Shown here in pieces: positions 29,706 through 39,602 of a DNA stretch of 64,000 bases. Source of the DNA: Ustilago trichophora (taxonomy: Eukaryota; Basidiomycota; Ustilaginomycetes; Ustilaginales; Ustilaginaceae); the NCBI GenBank assembly GCA_900323505.1, contig OOIN01000003.1:1860001-1924000 (forward strand), written 5' to 3'. Position 1 is the first letter of the stretch, and each line of letters starts with the position of its first letter. The notes beneath the pieces were generated by a model. It saw only the letters and a program-made list of their open reading frames with translations. It had not been told where the DNA came from and searched no databases. The translations under genes were made by a program, and so were the position numbers.

Positions 29706-29998
29706 GGCAAACACAGCCTGTGCGACGCAAACAAATTGCGTCAATAACGCCGCGCGTGCTGATTCTTGGCATTCGCAGCCTTCAATTTTCTCCAATTTGT
29801 TAGAGCTAATGAGGAAACAAAAGCTAAAAAAAAGCGCTCGGCAATCTTGACGAAATATGTCGCCGGCAATCTCTGACACCGACACACCGACGTACAATTC
29901 AATGACAGAAACACACCGGCGACCTCCCTCTCTGCTCTTCTTCTTCTGATGTTGTTCGTACACTTTCCCGTCGTTGCGGCGATCTCGTGTTCGGAGCA

Positions 29999-30006
29999 CA
30001 TATAAG
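29999..30006 (+). promoter_or_regulatory. Probable TATA box of the xylulokinase gene
   Basis: CATATAAG ends 79 bases before the ATG at 30,085, directly followed by C/A-rich leader. A typical core promoter distance in fungi. Confidence 0.5.
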
Positions 30007-30084
30007 CAGACCCCACAACCACACCTGCACCCTTCGTACCCTTCTTCACACATCGCATCTACTTTCCAGACCAACTCCTCGAAG

Positions 30085-31974
30085 ATGGATGCAGCAACCC
30101 CCCTCTTCTTGGGCCTCGATGCCTCCACCCAAGCTCTGAAAGCTTCGTTGCTCGACCAGGATCTCAACGTTCTCTCCGAGCTTGAAGTGCGATTTGACCG
30201 CGATCTGCCCCACTATGGCACCACTGGCGGAGTCTCTTCCCCAACCTCGACCGACGACGAAGGAACAGTGGTAGCGCCGGTCATGCTCTATGTCGAGTCG
30301 CTAGACCTTCTCGCCGATCGCATGCGTACCGCCTCTTGGCCCTTGTCTCGCATCACCGCTGTCTCTGCTGCTGGCCAACAGCATGCCTCCGTATACTTTT
30401 CTCGTGCGGCACCACGCATCTTTACCACCTTGTCGCACGAACAGACGCTAAAGAATCAGGTGGAGGATGCGTTCAGTCGCAAAGTCGTCCCCAACTGGCA
30501 GGACTCGTCGACCGTTGCCGAATGCCAATCTTTTGAACACGTCCTGGGGGGTCCTGAAGAGCTGGCCAAAGTCACAGGATCCAAGGCACACACTCGCTTT
30601 ACCGGCCCTCAAATCTACAAGTTCAGAAAACAACAGCCAGAAGACTACAAGAACACGGAGAGGATCGGATTGGTTTCTAGCTTCATCACCACCATGCTCT
30701 GTGTCGGAGAAGGCGAGGATAAAAACGAGGTGATCAAGGGGATTGATGAGTCGGATGCTTGCGGCATGAATCTGTTGAATATGCGTTCGACCATTCCTAC
30801 TGCGGAGAAGAAGGGCGAGATGGAGGCTGGATGGAACCAAAAGTTGCTCGCCCTTGCTTCGGGAGAGAGCGAAGGTGCGGATGTATCCCTTGGCGGTGCT
30901 GCCGAGCTGGAGCGAAAGCTCGGAAAAATCTACCGTGACGCTGGTGCACCTGTGGGGAAGATCGGCAGCTGGTGGCAGAAGAGGTACGGCTTTTCTTCCA
31001 CCTGTCAGGTCTTCCCAGGAACAGGTGACAATCCGGCAACTTTCCTCGCCTTCAGCCTTGCCGAACGTCAAGCAATTGTCAGCTTGGGTACATCAGACAC
31101 GGTCATGGTTGCCACTAATCAGTACGTCCCCGATCCGGATTTCCATGCCTTCTTCCACCCTGCAAAGCTTCCTTCCGCCGAAGGCGCAAAGGCGTTCTTC
31201 AACATGCTGGTCTACAAGTCTGGCTCGCTGGCGAGGGAATGGGTCAGGGATCATTACTGCCAAGCTGATTGGGATCGATTCAATGGCGATGTGGAAGAGT
31301 ATAAGTTGAAGCAAGAGGGGGAGAAGAGAGTTGGATTCTACTGGTTGCGGCCCGAGATCATTCCTTCTGGCGCTTCTGGGGTACATCGCTACACTGCTGC
31401 CAACGGTGGCGAGTGGCAGAAGGCGGAGAACTTCAAGGAGAAGGGCATGAACGCAAGCGCCATCCTAGAAACTCAATTTTTGAACTACAGATACCGCTCT
31501 TCTTCCATCATTTCTGGTCCTTCCTCCTCCTCAACATCTTCTGCTTCGGTAGACACGACTACCCTCCCCCTCGCCTCGATCTACGCCGTCGGTGGAGCAA
31601 GCTCCAACAGTACCATCACCCAGACCATGGCCGATGTCTTCGGATGCGACATTGTCAAACCCGTCCAGCCGAGGGAAGATGGATCTGGATGGTCGGCGGC
31701 CAACTACAATTTTTGCTCGGTGGGTGCGGCGTACAAGGCCGCGTGGGGGTGGACAAGGGTCAACGAGGGTAAAGTGGTCGAGTTCGATGACTTTGTACGG
31801 GCGACAAAGGAGAGCCAGGCTCAGAAGGCTGGGGTGAAGACAGAGAAGGGTGAGGGTGAGGTCGAGGGTGGTGTACAGGTGATTTGCAGGCCCAGGGAAG
31901 GTAGGACCAAGGTGTACACGGATGTAATCGGGGCTTGGAAGAAGCTCGAGGACCGGGCTCAGGCTGAGCAGTAA
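30085..31974 (+). CDS. D-xylulokinase (FGGY kinase)
   Basis: 629 residues, intronless. N-terminal FGGY fold with FLGLDASTQALKASLLD (phosphate-1, catalytic-site region), substrate-side segment GQQHASVYF near residue 100, and QIYKF. The C-terminal half has the ATP-binding block SLGTSDTVMVAT and the adenosine motif YAVGGASSNSTI, followed by GCDIVKPVQP. It phosphorylates D-xylulose to xylulose-5-phosphate, feeding the pentose phosphate pathway in the cytosol; xylulokinase of ascomycetes (Xks1) is about 600 residues. Two Ser-rich insertions (about 45-55 and 475-490) are the main differences. The earlier in-frame start at 29,974 lies upstream of the TATA box, so 30,085 is chosen. Confidence 0.9.
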   Translation: MDAATPLFLGLDASTQALKASLLDQDLNVLSELEVRFDRDLPHYGTTGGVSSPTSTDDEGTVVAPVMLYVESLDLLADRMRTASWPLSRITAVSAAGQQHASVYFSRAAPRIFTTLSHEQTLKNQVEDAFSRKVVPNWQDSSTVAECQSFEHVLGGPEELAKVTGSKAHTRFTGPQIYKFRKQQPEDYKNTERIGLVSSFITTMLCVGEGEDKNEVIKGIDESDACGMNLLNMRSTIPTAEKKGEMEAGWNQKLLALASGESEGADVSLGGAAELERKLGKIYRDAGAPVGKIGSWWQKRYGFSSTCQVFPGTGDNPATFLAFSLAERQAIVSLGTSDTVMVATNQYVPDPDFHAFFHPAKLPSAEGAKAFFNMLVYKSGSLAREWVRDHYCQADWDRFNGDVEEYKLKQEGEKRVGFYWLRPEIIPSGASGVHRYTAANGGEWQKAENFKEKGMNASAILETQFLNYRYRSSSIISGPSSSSTSSASVDTTTLPLASIYAVGGASSNSTITQTMADVFGCDIVKPVQPREDGSGWSAANYNFCSVGAAYKAAWGWTRVNEGKVVEFDDFVRATKESQAQKAGVKTEKGEGEVEGGVQVICRPREGRTKVYTDVIGAWKKLEDRAQAEQ

Positions 31975-32054
31975 TGTCCTACATCACATGATCACTGTTC
32001 TGACGCACTGTCTGGGTCACACGCAAAACCAACTCGATTAACACGTTTGCAATA

Positions 32055-33224
32055 CTAATGAACATAGCTTCGAACCGTCTCTAGCGCCTGCACCGCCTCA
32101 TCCGTAATCTGTCGCACGACCTCCGCCGCAGGTACGATAGCATCCATCGCCCCGACACCTGTACCAGACCAAATCACGATTCGTTCGGTATCGTTCTCCT
32201 TTGCGGCCTGCTTGTACCTCTCCATCCTCCTCTTTGCACCCTCAGGATCTTCTTTCCCAGCCTTGACCTGTTCCTGAAGATCTCGCTCGTACTCTTCCAC
32301 GGTCTTGTTGCGAAGTCCTCGACCATCTGTACCCTGAGGCCAACCGAGGGTTCCACGTGCGTCATCAAAGGCGAATGTGCGGAGGGTTTCTGAGCTCTTT
32401 GCTGCCACCAAGGCTTCTTTCTGCACCTGGGAGTAGGTGGATTCGGGGGTGAGGACGAATCTTGTCCCGTACACCGCGCCTGCGCAGCCACTTGCCAGCA
32501 GAGCAGCTAGAGATTTCCCATCAGCTAGTCCACCCGCACCCAACACCGGCGGCATCACATTGCCCGCATTATTCGGGCTCAAACCCGGCAACTTCTTGAG
32601 CGTATCCGCTAGCAAGGCACTGAGTGGTGGAGCTTGCGAATGTCCATGACCTCCTGCTTCGCATCCTTGAACGATCAGCACGTCGCATCGACATTTCTCT
32701 ACGGCCGCTTGAAGCTCCTGTTCCCTACCGATCATGATAAAGTATTTGAGCTCCTCCTTGGCGTCCGAGTTGTGTTTCTCGTCGAGATCAGAGATGACTC
32801 TTTGCCAGGAAGTGAGTTCGTGTTCATCACCAAAGCTGAGCCAAATTGCTTGTGGGCGAGACTTGACGATGACTTGGAGGAATTCCGAGACGGTTTGATT
32901 GGGCGGTGTGGCTGAATCGGGACGCTTGCCATCATTGAGCTCTGTAAGACGCCAGACGAGAATGCCGATACCAAAGTTGGCTCGATTGTGGCTGGAGAGA
33001 AGTGAGGCGTGCGTGACAGAGAGCTGCTGGTAGGCTTTCTCCACCTCAGATTGAAGCGAGGAAGGGGTGAGGTAGCCTGCACCGATGAAGCCGAAGCCAC
33101 CAGCAGAGGACACTGCTCCGGCGAGTTGGCCGCCTGATGCGCCCGCCATTGCGCCGAGCACAACGGGTGTTCTCACCGAAGGCAAGACGCGGGCTAGTGG
33201 GGTGATAATGTGACGTCCTGACAT
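32055..33224 (-). CDS. Nitronate monooxygenase (2-nitropropane dioxygenase family)
   Basis: 389 residues. An FMN-binding TIM barrel: N-terminal TPVVLGAMAGASGGQLA (phosphate/flavin-contact start), the block VQGCEAGGHGHSQAP with catalytic-type His, and GAGGLADGKSLAALLASGCAGAVYGTRF (flavin phosphate site). These enzymes oxidise propionate-3-nitronate and other alkyl nitronates, detoxifying nitro-compounds; the cytosol is expected. The last 110 residues (charged helices, ending ALETVRSYVH) form a C-terminal extension typical of fungal members. Convergent with xylulokinase (80 bases between stop codons) and divergent from the CoA-transferase gene. Confidence 0.88.
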   Translation of the reverse strand: MSGRHIITPLARVLPSVRTPVVLGAMAGASGGQLAGAVSSAGGFGFIGAGYLTPSSLQSEVEKAYQQLSVTHASLLSSHNRANFGIGILVWRLTELNDGKRPDSATPPNQTVSEFLQVIVKSRPQAIWLSFGDEHELTSWQRVISDLDEKHNSDAKEELKYFIMIGREQELQAAVEKCRCDVLIVQGCEAGGHGHSQAPPLSALLADTLKKLPGLSPNNAGNVMPPVLGAGGLADGKSLAALLASGCAGAVYGTRFVLTPESTYSQVQKEALVAAKSSETLRTFAFDDARGTLGWPQGTDGRGLRNKTVEEYERDLQEQVKAGKEDPEGAKRRMERYKQAAKENDTERIVIWSGTGVGAMDAIVPAAEVVRQITDEAVQALETVRSYVH

Positions 33225-33784
33225 GTTGATCTTGCTTTCCGAGATAGCTCTTGGAAGATAGAGTGTGTCGGAGGATGTGGTAGATGCAGGATGTACGGCG
33301 AGGATCGTTCGCGGCTTTGCAAATCACTTTTGTGGTTGAAAGGGTGGAGGAAGGTGTGTGTGTAAGTGTGTGTGTGTCGGTCGGTCGAGATATCCGATGT
33401 CATGTCGAAAAATGCGGGGGAAAGATTCGAGGTGCAGCTAAAATCCGCTTTGACCGCATTTCTGCCCTGAATCGGGCACAAACAACGCTCAACACCGGCC
33501 GATGCGTCCGACAGCGTGGGGGAGAACAGAATGCGGTAATCGCGCTTGCATCGGCTTCTTCGGTTACTTGGACAGCGACGGTTAGGCCAACACCGATCAT
33601 GGAGATGGTGAAGGGGTTCCTTCCTTTCCATACACCACAGTTGACTCGACACTTTTACCTTTTTCAGCATAGATCAGCTGCACACTTCGACAAACATTGT
33701 AGTCTCGACTAGAAAAGGGGAAAGCATCTCGACTCGTTCGATCAGCGCCGATCCCCCTCCCTTCTTAGAACAAACCTCTTCAAT
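33225..33784. other. Divergent intergenic region with GT repeat
   Basis: 560 bases between the divergent nitronate monooxygenase and CoA-transferase genes. A short GT microsatellite sits at 33,354-33,377. No gene is supported. Confidence 0.5.
33354..33377. repeat. Imperfect GT microsatellite
   Basis: About eleven GT units interrupted once by AA, followed by two CGGT units. It lies 130 bases upstream of the nitronate monooxygenase start on the minus strand. Confidence 0.85.
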
Positions 33785-35284
33785 ATGCGCACCATGTCCA
33801 ACTGCATTCGTCCCTTGCTGCAGGAGCATGCTATCAGGGGCATCACTAGGGTTATCTCCTCAAGAACGCTAGCCACCATCTCGACCGTCATCACAGCCAG
33901 CTCGGCAGCAAGTGCGTCACACCGACAAACGAGCAACCAAATCAAACGCGCTTTCGCAACAGCTCAACCCAGACACTCGATCGACCCGACAGCAAGCTCT
34001 TCGGCCACAGATGCCCCATCGATCCCACCGCCTCTCAAAGGCATTCGCATCGTCGATCTGACGCGTGTACTCGCCGGCCCTTACTGTACCATGCTCCTCG
34101 CCGACCTCGGAGCAGATGTAATCAAGGTCGAACATCCCCGTGGTGGAGACGACACACGTGCATGGCTGCCTCCCTTTGCCAAGCCACCCACCGGCAAAGA
34201 CGCACCCAAACCTCCTGCTGGAAAAGAAGACTACTGGGCATCTTTGCCTCCCGAGTCGGCCTATTTCCTCAGTGTCAACCGTTCCAAGCGATCCATCACC
34301 GTCGATCTCAAGTCTCCCGCCGGTAAAAAGATCATCTACGACCTTGTTGCCAAGGCAGACGTCGTCGTTGAAAACTATCTTCCCGGAAAGCTTGCCAGCA
34401 TGGGTCTCGGATATGAAGATCTCAAAAAGATCAAGCCAGATATCATCTACGCCAGTCTCACCGGATATGGTCAGACGGGATCGTACAGAGACAAGGCCGG
34501 GTACGATGTTATCATCGCCGCAGATGCAGGCATGATGCACATCACAGGTGAGGCCGATCGACCGCCGGTCAAGATTGGTGTGGCCATGACCGACTTGACC
34601 ACAGGTCTGTACGTTCATGGTGCGATCATGGCTGCGCTTCTGGGCCGTGCTCAAACAGGAAAGGGTGTTCACATCGATGCAAGTCTCTTCGAATCTCAGA
34701 TTGCGTCTCTTGCCAACATTGCATCCAACTACCTCATCGCTGGACAAGAAGCCGGTCGACACGGCGACAAACACCCTTCCATCGTTCCTTACCAGACGTT
34801 CCAGGCCAAAGACGGTCGCATTATGCTCGGTGCGGGCAACGACGGCCAGTTCAAGTTCCTTTCCAACCTTCTTGGTCGACCGGAGCTTTCCTCGGATCCA
34901 CGATATGCAACCAATGCCGCGCGTGTCGAGCATCGCGATACCCTGATCCCTCTGCTTGACGAGCTGTTGCAGCAAAAGACGGTGCAGGAATGGTGTGACC
35001 TCATCAATGGCAAGATCCCGGCTGCACCGATCAGGAACATCAAAGGCACATTTGACGAGCATCCCCAGAGTAAGGATAGGAAGGTGGTAGCTGAGGTGGA
35101 ACATCCACGGGCGGGCAAGATCAAGATTGTCGCGCCTGCAGTGAGGTATGGCGGCGGAAAGATGAAGATCACTAGACCTCCACCGGTGCTGGGACAGCAT
35201 ACGGATGAGGTGCTCATGGACGAACTGGGTTTGAGTGCGGAAGATGTCGCTGTATTGAGGAAGGCTGGTTCCATTGGACCTTGA
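33785..35284 (+). CDS. Mitochondrial class III CoA-transferase (SUGCT-like)
   Basis: 499 residues. Residues 1-60 are rich in Arg, Ser and Thr with few acidic residues, a mitochondrial presequence, followed by the family III CoA-transferase fold. Diagnostic segments: IRIVDLTRVLAGPYCTMLLADLGADVIKVEHP at the start of the domain, DLKSPAGKKI and VVENYLPGKL, and HIDASLFES, which contains the Asp nucleophile that forms the aspartyl-CoA thioester. Human SUGCT transfers CoA from succinyl-CoA to glutarate or hydroxymethylglutarate; this protein has the same organisation. The insertion WLPPFAKPPTGKDAP...AGKEDYW between the first two blocks is longer than in bacterial formyl-CoA transferase. A second ATG three codons in (33,794) has a better context. 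Confidence 0.88.
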   Translation: MRTMSNCIRPLLQEHAIRGITRVISSRTLATISTVITASSAASASHRQTSNQIKRAFATAQPRHSIDPTASSSATDAPSIPPPLKGIRIVDLTRVLAGPYCTMLLADLGADVIKVEHPRGGDDTRAWLPPFAKPPTGKDAPKPPAGKEDYWASLPPESAYFLSVNRSKRSITVDLKSPAGKKIIYDLVAKADVVVENYLPGKLASMGLGYEDLKKIKPDIIYASLTGYGQTGSYRDKAGYDVIIAADAGMMHITGEADRPPVKIGVAMTDLTTGLYVHGAIMAALLGRAQTGKGVHIDASLFESQIASLANIASNYLIAGQEAGRHGDKHPSIVPYQTFQAKDGRIMLGAGNDGQFKFLSNLLGRPELSSDPRYATNAARVEHRDTLIPLLDELLQQKTVQEWCDLINGKIPAAPIRNIKGTFDEHPQSKDRKVVAEVEHPRAGKIKIVAPAVRYGGGKMKITRPPPVLGQHTDEVLMDELGLSAEDVAVLRKAGSIGP

Positions 35285-35777
35285 TTGACGAGCAGACAGC
35301 ATCACATTCTCTGAGGGTTCAATCCAAAGTGTATCAATTGCCCCATTGCGAGTATGTGACATGTTTGAGTCTGGTTTTTCGACGATGTAGCTGTGCATCT
35401 GACGCACAGACGGCGGTCGAATTTGAATTCAGCTTGAGCCTCAGTAAGAAGGCGGTGCTCGTGTGAGCGCTAGGCGCTTGAGAAAGCTCGCGAATAAAAA
35501 GGTGGAACACGGAAAAAGGGGCCACTTGGACCAAAGGGTCTCGCGTCGGTATGGAGGCGGAGGTAGAAAAGTAAAACTCGTTTTTTTGGTTTTAGAGACA
35601 TGCACAGTCCCACGCTCAAACGTGTCCCTCTCAACACCATCTCCGCCGCACCTCTGCCATACACTGATCATCCGTCGCTCACAGTCCAAATCTCGTTCTT
35701 CCTTCAGGCATCGACGCCTTTCGCAAGTCTCCACGTGTACTCGCGCCGCTTCTAGCCCCACTCGAAGAATCACAACG
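35285..35777. other. Intergenic region
   Basis: No gene seen; the right part is the leader of the SFT2 gene. The ORF continuing upstream of 35,778 in frame has unrelated composition and is not included. Confidence 0.5.
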
Positions 35778-36425
35778 ATGTCGTGGTTCAGCAAAGGCGG
35801 CAACGCCTCCAACACCGCCTCGGCCAACCCATTCGCCAACACCGGCTCCTCACGATGGATCAACATGGACACCCAACAAGTCAAGAACTTTGGCGGCGAG
35901 CTTACAGGCGAGAATGACGCCTTTTCGAAAACTTTCGGCATCGAACTTACGCGACAACAGCGACTCATCGGCTTCGCAGCATGCACCTTTGGCGGCTTCG
36001 TCATCTCTCTCCTCGGCACTGTGCTCCTCGTCACGGGATCGCTGTCGACATTCGTCGTGCTGTATGCAGTCGGTGTTCTCGTCTCATTGACGGGCACAGG
36101 CTTCTTGCTCGGCTTCATGAAGCAATTCAAGCAGATGTTCAAGCCGGTCAGGATCACCTTCACGCTAGTGATGATCGTCGCATTTATCATGGTCTGGGTC
36201 TCAGTATTCGCTATTGGTAGTACGATTCTCGCGATTGTCTTTGTCATCGTGCTCTAGTAAGTAGCGAAGGAACGCAGAAAAGGCAAGATCGTTGGGAACG
36301 AATAGACAAGCTGACCATCTTCTTCTATATCTCGCCGTCACAGTGTCGCATTCCTCCTGTACTCGTTGAGTTACATTCCGTGGTGCATCGACTTTATCAA
36401 GCGGATGTTCAACAAGCTCTTCTGA
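35778..36425 (+). CDS. SFT2: Golgi transport protein SFT2
   Basis: Two exons, 35,778-36,256 and 36,344-36,425, separated by an 87-base intron (donor GTAAGT, acceptor ACAG), give 186 residues. The protein is a tetraspanning membrane protein: a 60-residue polar N-terminus, then hydrophobic segments at about 63-85, 89-107, 120-145 and 148-172. The pattern GTGFLLGFMKQFKQMF between helices 2 and 3 and the last segment YVAFLLYSLSYIPWC are typical of the SFT2/Got1 family, which helps retrograde and intra-Golgi vesicle fusion with the syntaxin Sed5. Splicing is needed to finish helix 4; the unspliced frame stops in the middle. Start chosen at MSWF, the usual beginning. Confidence 0.9.
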
Positions 36426-37022
36426 TCATGCGCTACACAGGACCCAGGGTTATCGGTCTGCAGACTCCCACGCTGGGTCTACGCCGGCGATACCTTTGAA
36501 TCTTACTCTTTCGCCGCCCCTGTTCGGTCGCACTCGAGGAATCCTTTCCCCCTTTCGTCTACTGTATTCTAGTCACCCGATCCATCTCAACCCACTCACC
36601 ATCAACACTTTGGCTCGATCTGTCGCACTCTTCCTCTCAGCCGCTTGCATGTTGCAGTGTCCAGGACGATTCTGACGATGCAAAGATGAGGAGGGCGTCG
36701 TCAATTTTACCGATGTTAGTTCTCACAGTCTCACACAGTTCTGCACTGCGTCCAGCTCCACGGCTCGCGACAGGACACAAAAATTGAAAAAAGAGGCACG
36801 GCTGGCTCAATTCAACCGGTCCGCGGTGCCTGTGCCCTGCAGCGGCCAATTTCATGTCGCGTATTTCAAGGAGTCACATGCTCGAGACCTTGAGAGCATC
36901 CTCGTCATTTGTACTGTAGCTCAACCCCGTTCCCCATCGTCCTCATTCACCATCACCTTGGCGGCAAGCATCCAGCTCCTCTATTGCGTGCGCTCATAGC
37001 ACATCCGCATCGCCGACAAGCC
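36426..37022. other. Intergenic region
   Basis: No gene seen. Contains the SFT2 3' flank and leader of ERT1; an in-frame upstream extension of ERT1 to 36,909 is likely untranslated. Confidence 0.5.
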
Positions 37023-39131
37023 ATGTCTGGTGCCAATGGCAACAAGTCGGCTCCTCGCCCGCCCTCCTACGCCTCCAACTCTACCAGCACACCAAACTAC
37101 TCGCTCCCACCGCATCCATCAACCACCAACACACAGCGACAGCAGAGTCCCGCTTCCCACGCAGCCGCATCCACGCTCGCAGCTCTTGCATCCAGTCCAC
37201 CTGCCAGCTCCAGTGTACCTTCCAACTCTCGACCTCATAATGCTTCATCTGCATCATCTTCGTCATCCTCCTTCAACATCCGCTCAAATACCGCATCCAT
37301 GTTGAATCAGAGTCTCTACTCCAACGCCTCTTCTTCTGCATCCAAGGCAGCTGCGTCCGCAGCTAGCAGATCCCCATCAGGTTCGCCGCTCAAGAAGGAG
37401 CTTGATATAGGTACAAAGCCAGGTCCGTCCCCTTCGAGTGCCTCGACACCAATCAAGCCTGCTTCTTCGTCAGCAGCGGGTACCCCGGCATCAGCAGGAG
37501 CCGGCGCATCATCAACTCCAAAGGATTCCGGATCCGGCAAGCGCAAGAAGGCGAACCGTGCGTGTCTGCATTGCCAAAAGGCGCACTTGACCTGCGACGA
37601 CTCACGACCTTGTCAGCGCTGCGTCAAGAAGGGCCTCGCCGACTCGTGCATGGATGGCCATCGCAAGAAGGCCAAGTATCTACTCGACGATGATGAGCTC
37701 GAGGAGCTGAAGCGCCAAAAGGAGGCCAAGAAGGCCGCCAAACAGGCCGCTCAGCAGAGGAACGGTGCCTCCTCACAGCAGGATACCGATAAATCTGCAC
37801 AGCAAGGATCTGCTCCTTCGCCAGAGAAGGCTTCGGCGATGAGCAACATCCTCGATCAAGTGGCAGGCGGTGTACCGACACCGAGCTCTTCGGGTCACGG
37901 CCCATCTCCGCACCAGCACGACTATCTGTCGAGCAACACGTTCGACTCTTCCTCTGGAGCTGACATGGCCCCCTCTGGTAACAATGGCGGCGCGCCATTC
38001 GACCTTTCCTTTGACCCGTCGACGCACAACTTTGGCAGTGAAGCGACGAGTCTCGAATACTCGATCCTGTCATCGATGCTGAACGGCACGGATTTGCAGC
38101 TGCTCGGGCCATCCGGTGCAAGCCCCGACTTTCAAACTTCGCCTGCAGTGGGTGTGATGGACGGATGGAACATCGCCAGTGGCGGTCTTGACGCGATCTT
38201 GAGCATGGGCATGCAGCAAAATCAACTCCCCGGTGCAGGCGGAATGGATACCGCTGCGGCAACCTACAGCGATACTGCAGGGATGGGTGCCTACGCTGAA
38301 CCGCAACCTACCACTGGTTTGCAGGAAGTCGGTGGAGATGGAGCCTTCAACGCGCTCGAAGTGCCCTCCCCCAAGCCCACCATGATGGACGAGCCCTCGC
38401 TGCTCTCCACAAGCAACGACGCCCAAGCACAGTCCGGCACGACCCAAGTGGATCTCGGCTCCTCTTCTCAGCGTTCCACATCCAACGAACCCGTCGCCGA
38501 CATCAACAAGGCCATCGCATCCCGACGCGTAGCGCGTCAGCAACAAGACACCATCTGGCGGGCCCGCATTGCCAAAACATACCGCGACAACACCGCCCCC
38601 TTCCCATACCCTGAAGGCTACCACTTCCTCATCAAGTACGTCACGTCCAAGTTCGAAAAGCAAGACGTGCTACGCATCGTTCGCGCGCTGGCCATCTTCC
38701 GACCGTCTCTCATCGCACTACAAATGCCGCTCACGGAGGAAGATGAGATCTTTGTCGAGCGCTCGTTCCAACGGACCATGCTGGAGTTTGAAAAGCTCAT
38801 CAGTTTTAGCGGCACCCCGACGGTGGTGTGGAGAAGGACGTGCGAGATCTGCGTAGTGGGTGCCGAATTCTGCATGTTGACACAGTGGAGCAAAGATCAA
38901 TTGATAGGGAGGAGGATATACGAGTTTATGGACAAGAACTCGACCTTGGACTACTGGGAAAAGTTCGCACTGCATGCGTTTGAGAATACTACCCAGAGCG
39001 TCATGACGACCTGTACGCTGGTCAAGCCGGATGGAAAGCTGGTCCCATGCGCTTGGAGTTTCACTATCAAGAGGGATATCTTTGATTTGCCGAGCTTGGT
39101 GGTGGGCAACTTTTTGCCGATTCTATCATAG
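37023..39131 (+). CDS. ERT1: Zn2Cys6-PAS transcription factor, gluconeogenesis/acetate regulator ERT1
   Basis: 702 residues, intronless. After 170 disordered residues rich in Ser, Ala and Pro comes a Zn(II)2Cys6 cluster, with Cys181, 184, 191, 197, 200 and 209, in the context KRKKANRACLHCQKAHLTC that marks the ERT1/RDS2/AcuK group. A basic coiled linker (about 220-250, EAKKAAKQAAQ) follows, then a 300-residue disordered stretch. The C-terminal 175 residues hold the ERT1 PAS-like domain, from about 530 (FPYPEGYHFLIKYV) to the end (LVVGNFLPILS). In other fungi the family activates gluconeogenic and alternative-carbon genes. The ATG at 37,023 opens the conserved N-terminus; the frame extends upstream to 36,909 but that ORF segment is poor. 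Confidence 0.9.
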   Translation: MSGANGNKSAPRPPSYASNSTSTPNYSLPPHPSTTNTQRQQSPASHAAASTLAALASSPPASSSVPSNSRPHNASSASSSSSSFNIRSNTASMLNQSLYSNASSSASKAAASAASRSPSGSPLKKELDIGTKPGPSPSSASTPIKPASSSAAGTPASAGAGASSTPKDSGSGKRKKANRACLHCQKAHLTCDDSRPCQRCVKKGLADSCMDGHRKKAKYLLDDDELEELKRQKEAKKAAKQAAQQRNGASSQQDTDKSAQQGSAPSPEKASAMSNILDQVAGGVPTPSSSGHGPSPHQHDYLSSNTFDSSSGADMAPSGNNGGAPFDLSFDPSTHNFGSEATSLEYSILSSMLNGTDLQLLGPSGASPDFQTSPAVGVMDGWNIASGGLDAILSMGMQQNQLPGAGGMDTAAATYSDTAGMGAYAEPQPTTGLQEVGGDGAFNALEVPSPKPTMMDEPSLLSTSNDAQAQSGTTQVDLGSSSQRSTSNEPVADINKAIASRRVARQQQDTIWRARIAKTYRDNTAPFPYPEGYHFLIKYVTSKFEKQDVLRIVRALAIFRPSLIALQMPLTEEDEIFVERSFQRTMLEFEKLISFSGTPTVVWRRTCEICVVGAEFCMLTQWSKDQLIGRRIYEFMDKNSTLDYWEKFALHAFENTTQSVMTTCTLVKPDGKLVPCAWSFTIKRDIFDLPSLVVGNFLPILS

Positions 39132-39602
39132 ACTCGTCCCACCTGGAAGCGTTCATACAGCTTTCGATCAAAGCAAGGACAGCTCGTCAATTCCATCTAT
39201 CATACCACAACCGTCTTGGCCACCGCCACAGAGCAGGTCTTTTCAATTGTATCAGTATTCTACGATCTTTGCTCTCGGCGTGATCGTGTGTTGGCGTGTC
39301 GGAAACGACGCTCGGCAAGAGGACGAGTGACATTGAGGTGTCACAGAGTCGCAAAGAGGCTTGATCAGTGGAAAGGGAATCCTTCTGGTGAAAACCTGGG
39401 ATTCGGTCTGTCTTAGTGGGCGACAAAGCTCGAGCGCATTGACGCCACAGGATCACGTTATCGAGCGTGAGATTTCGCTCAAACTTGACTTCGGAAAATC
39501 TATGCTACGTTACGAGTATCGCACCTCACCCTCCTTCACTTTCCCATCATTTCCCATCATCACCAAATTTCAACTCTCTTCTGCGGCTTCCCACAACGAA
39601 TC
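39132..39602. other. Intergenic region
   Basis: No gene seen. Ends in C-rich leader upstream of 39,603. Confidence 0.5.

Larger units (their letters stand above)
29243..30084. promoter_or_regulatory. Intergenic region shared by antiporter and xylulokinase genes
   Basis: 842 bases between two divergent start codons. It contains a perfect 24-base palindrome (29,682-29,705, separate entry) and a TATA box for xylulokinase near 30,001. No gene is seen: the ORF on the minus strand across 29,469-30,167 overlaps the xylulokinase start and is not credible. Confidence 0.5.

Noticed and set aside
29469..30167. 232-codon minus-strand ORF over the xylulokinase start
   Set aside because: Crosses the promoter and start of a well-supported gene, and has no recognisable content.
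33917..35407. 496-codon ORF on the minus strand opposite the CoA-transferase
   Set aside because: Antisense shadow; the plus-strand protein has a clear fold and presequence.
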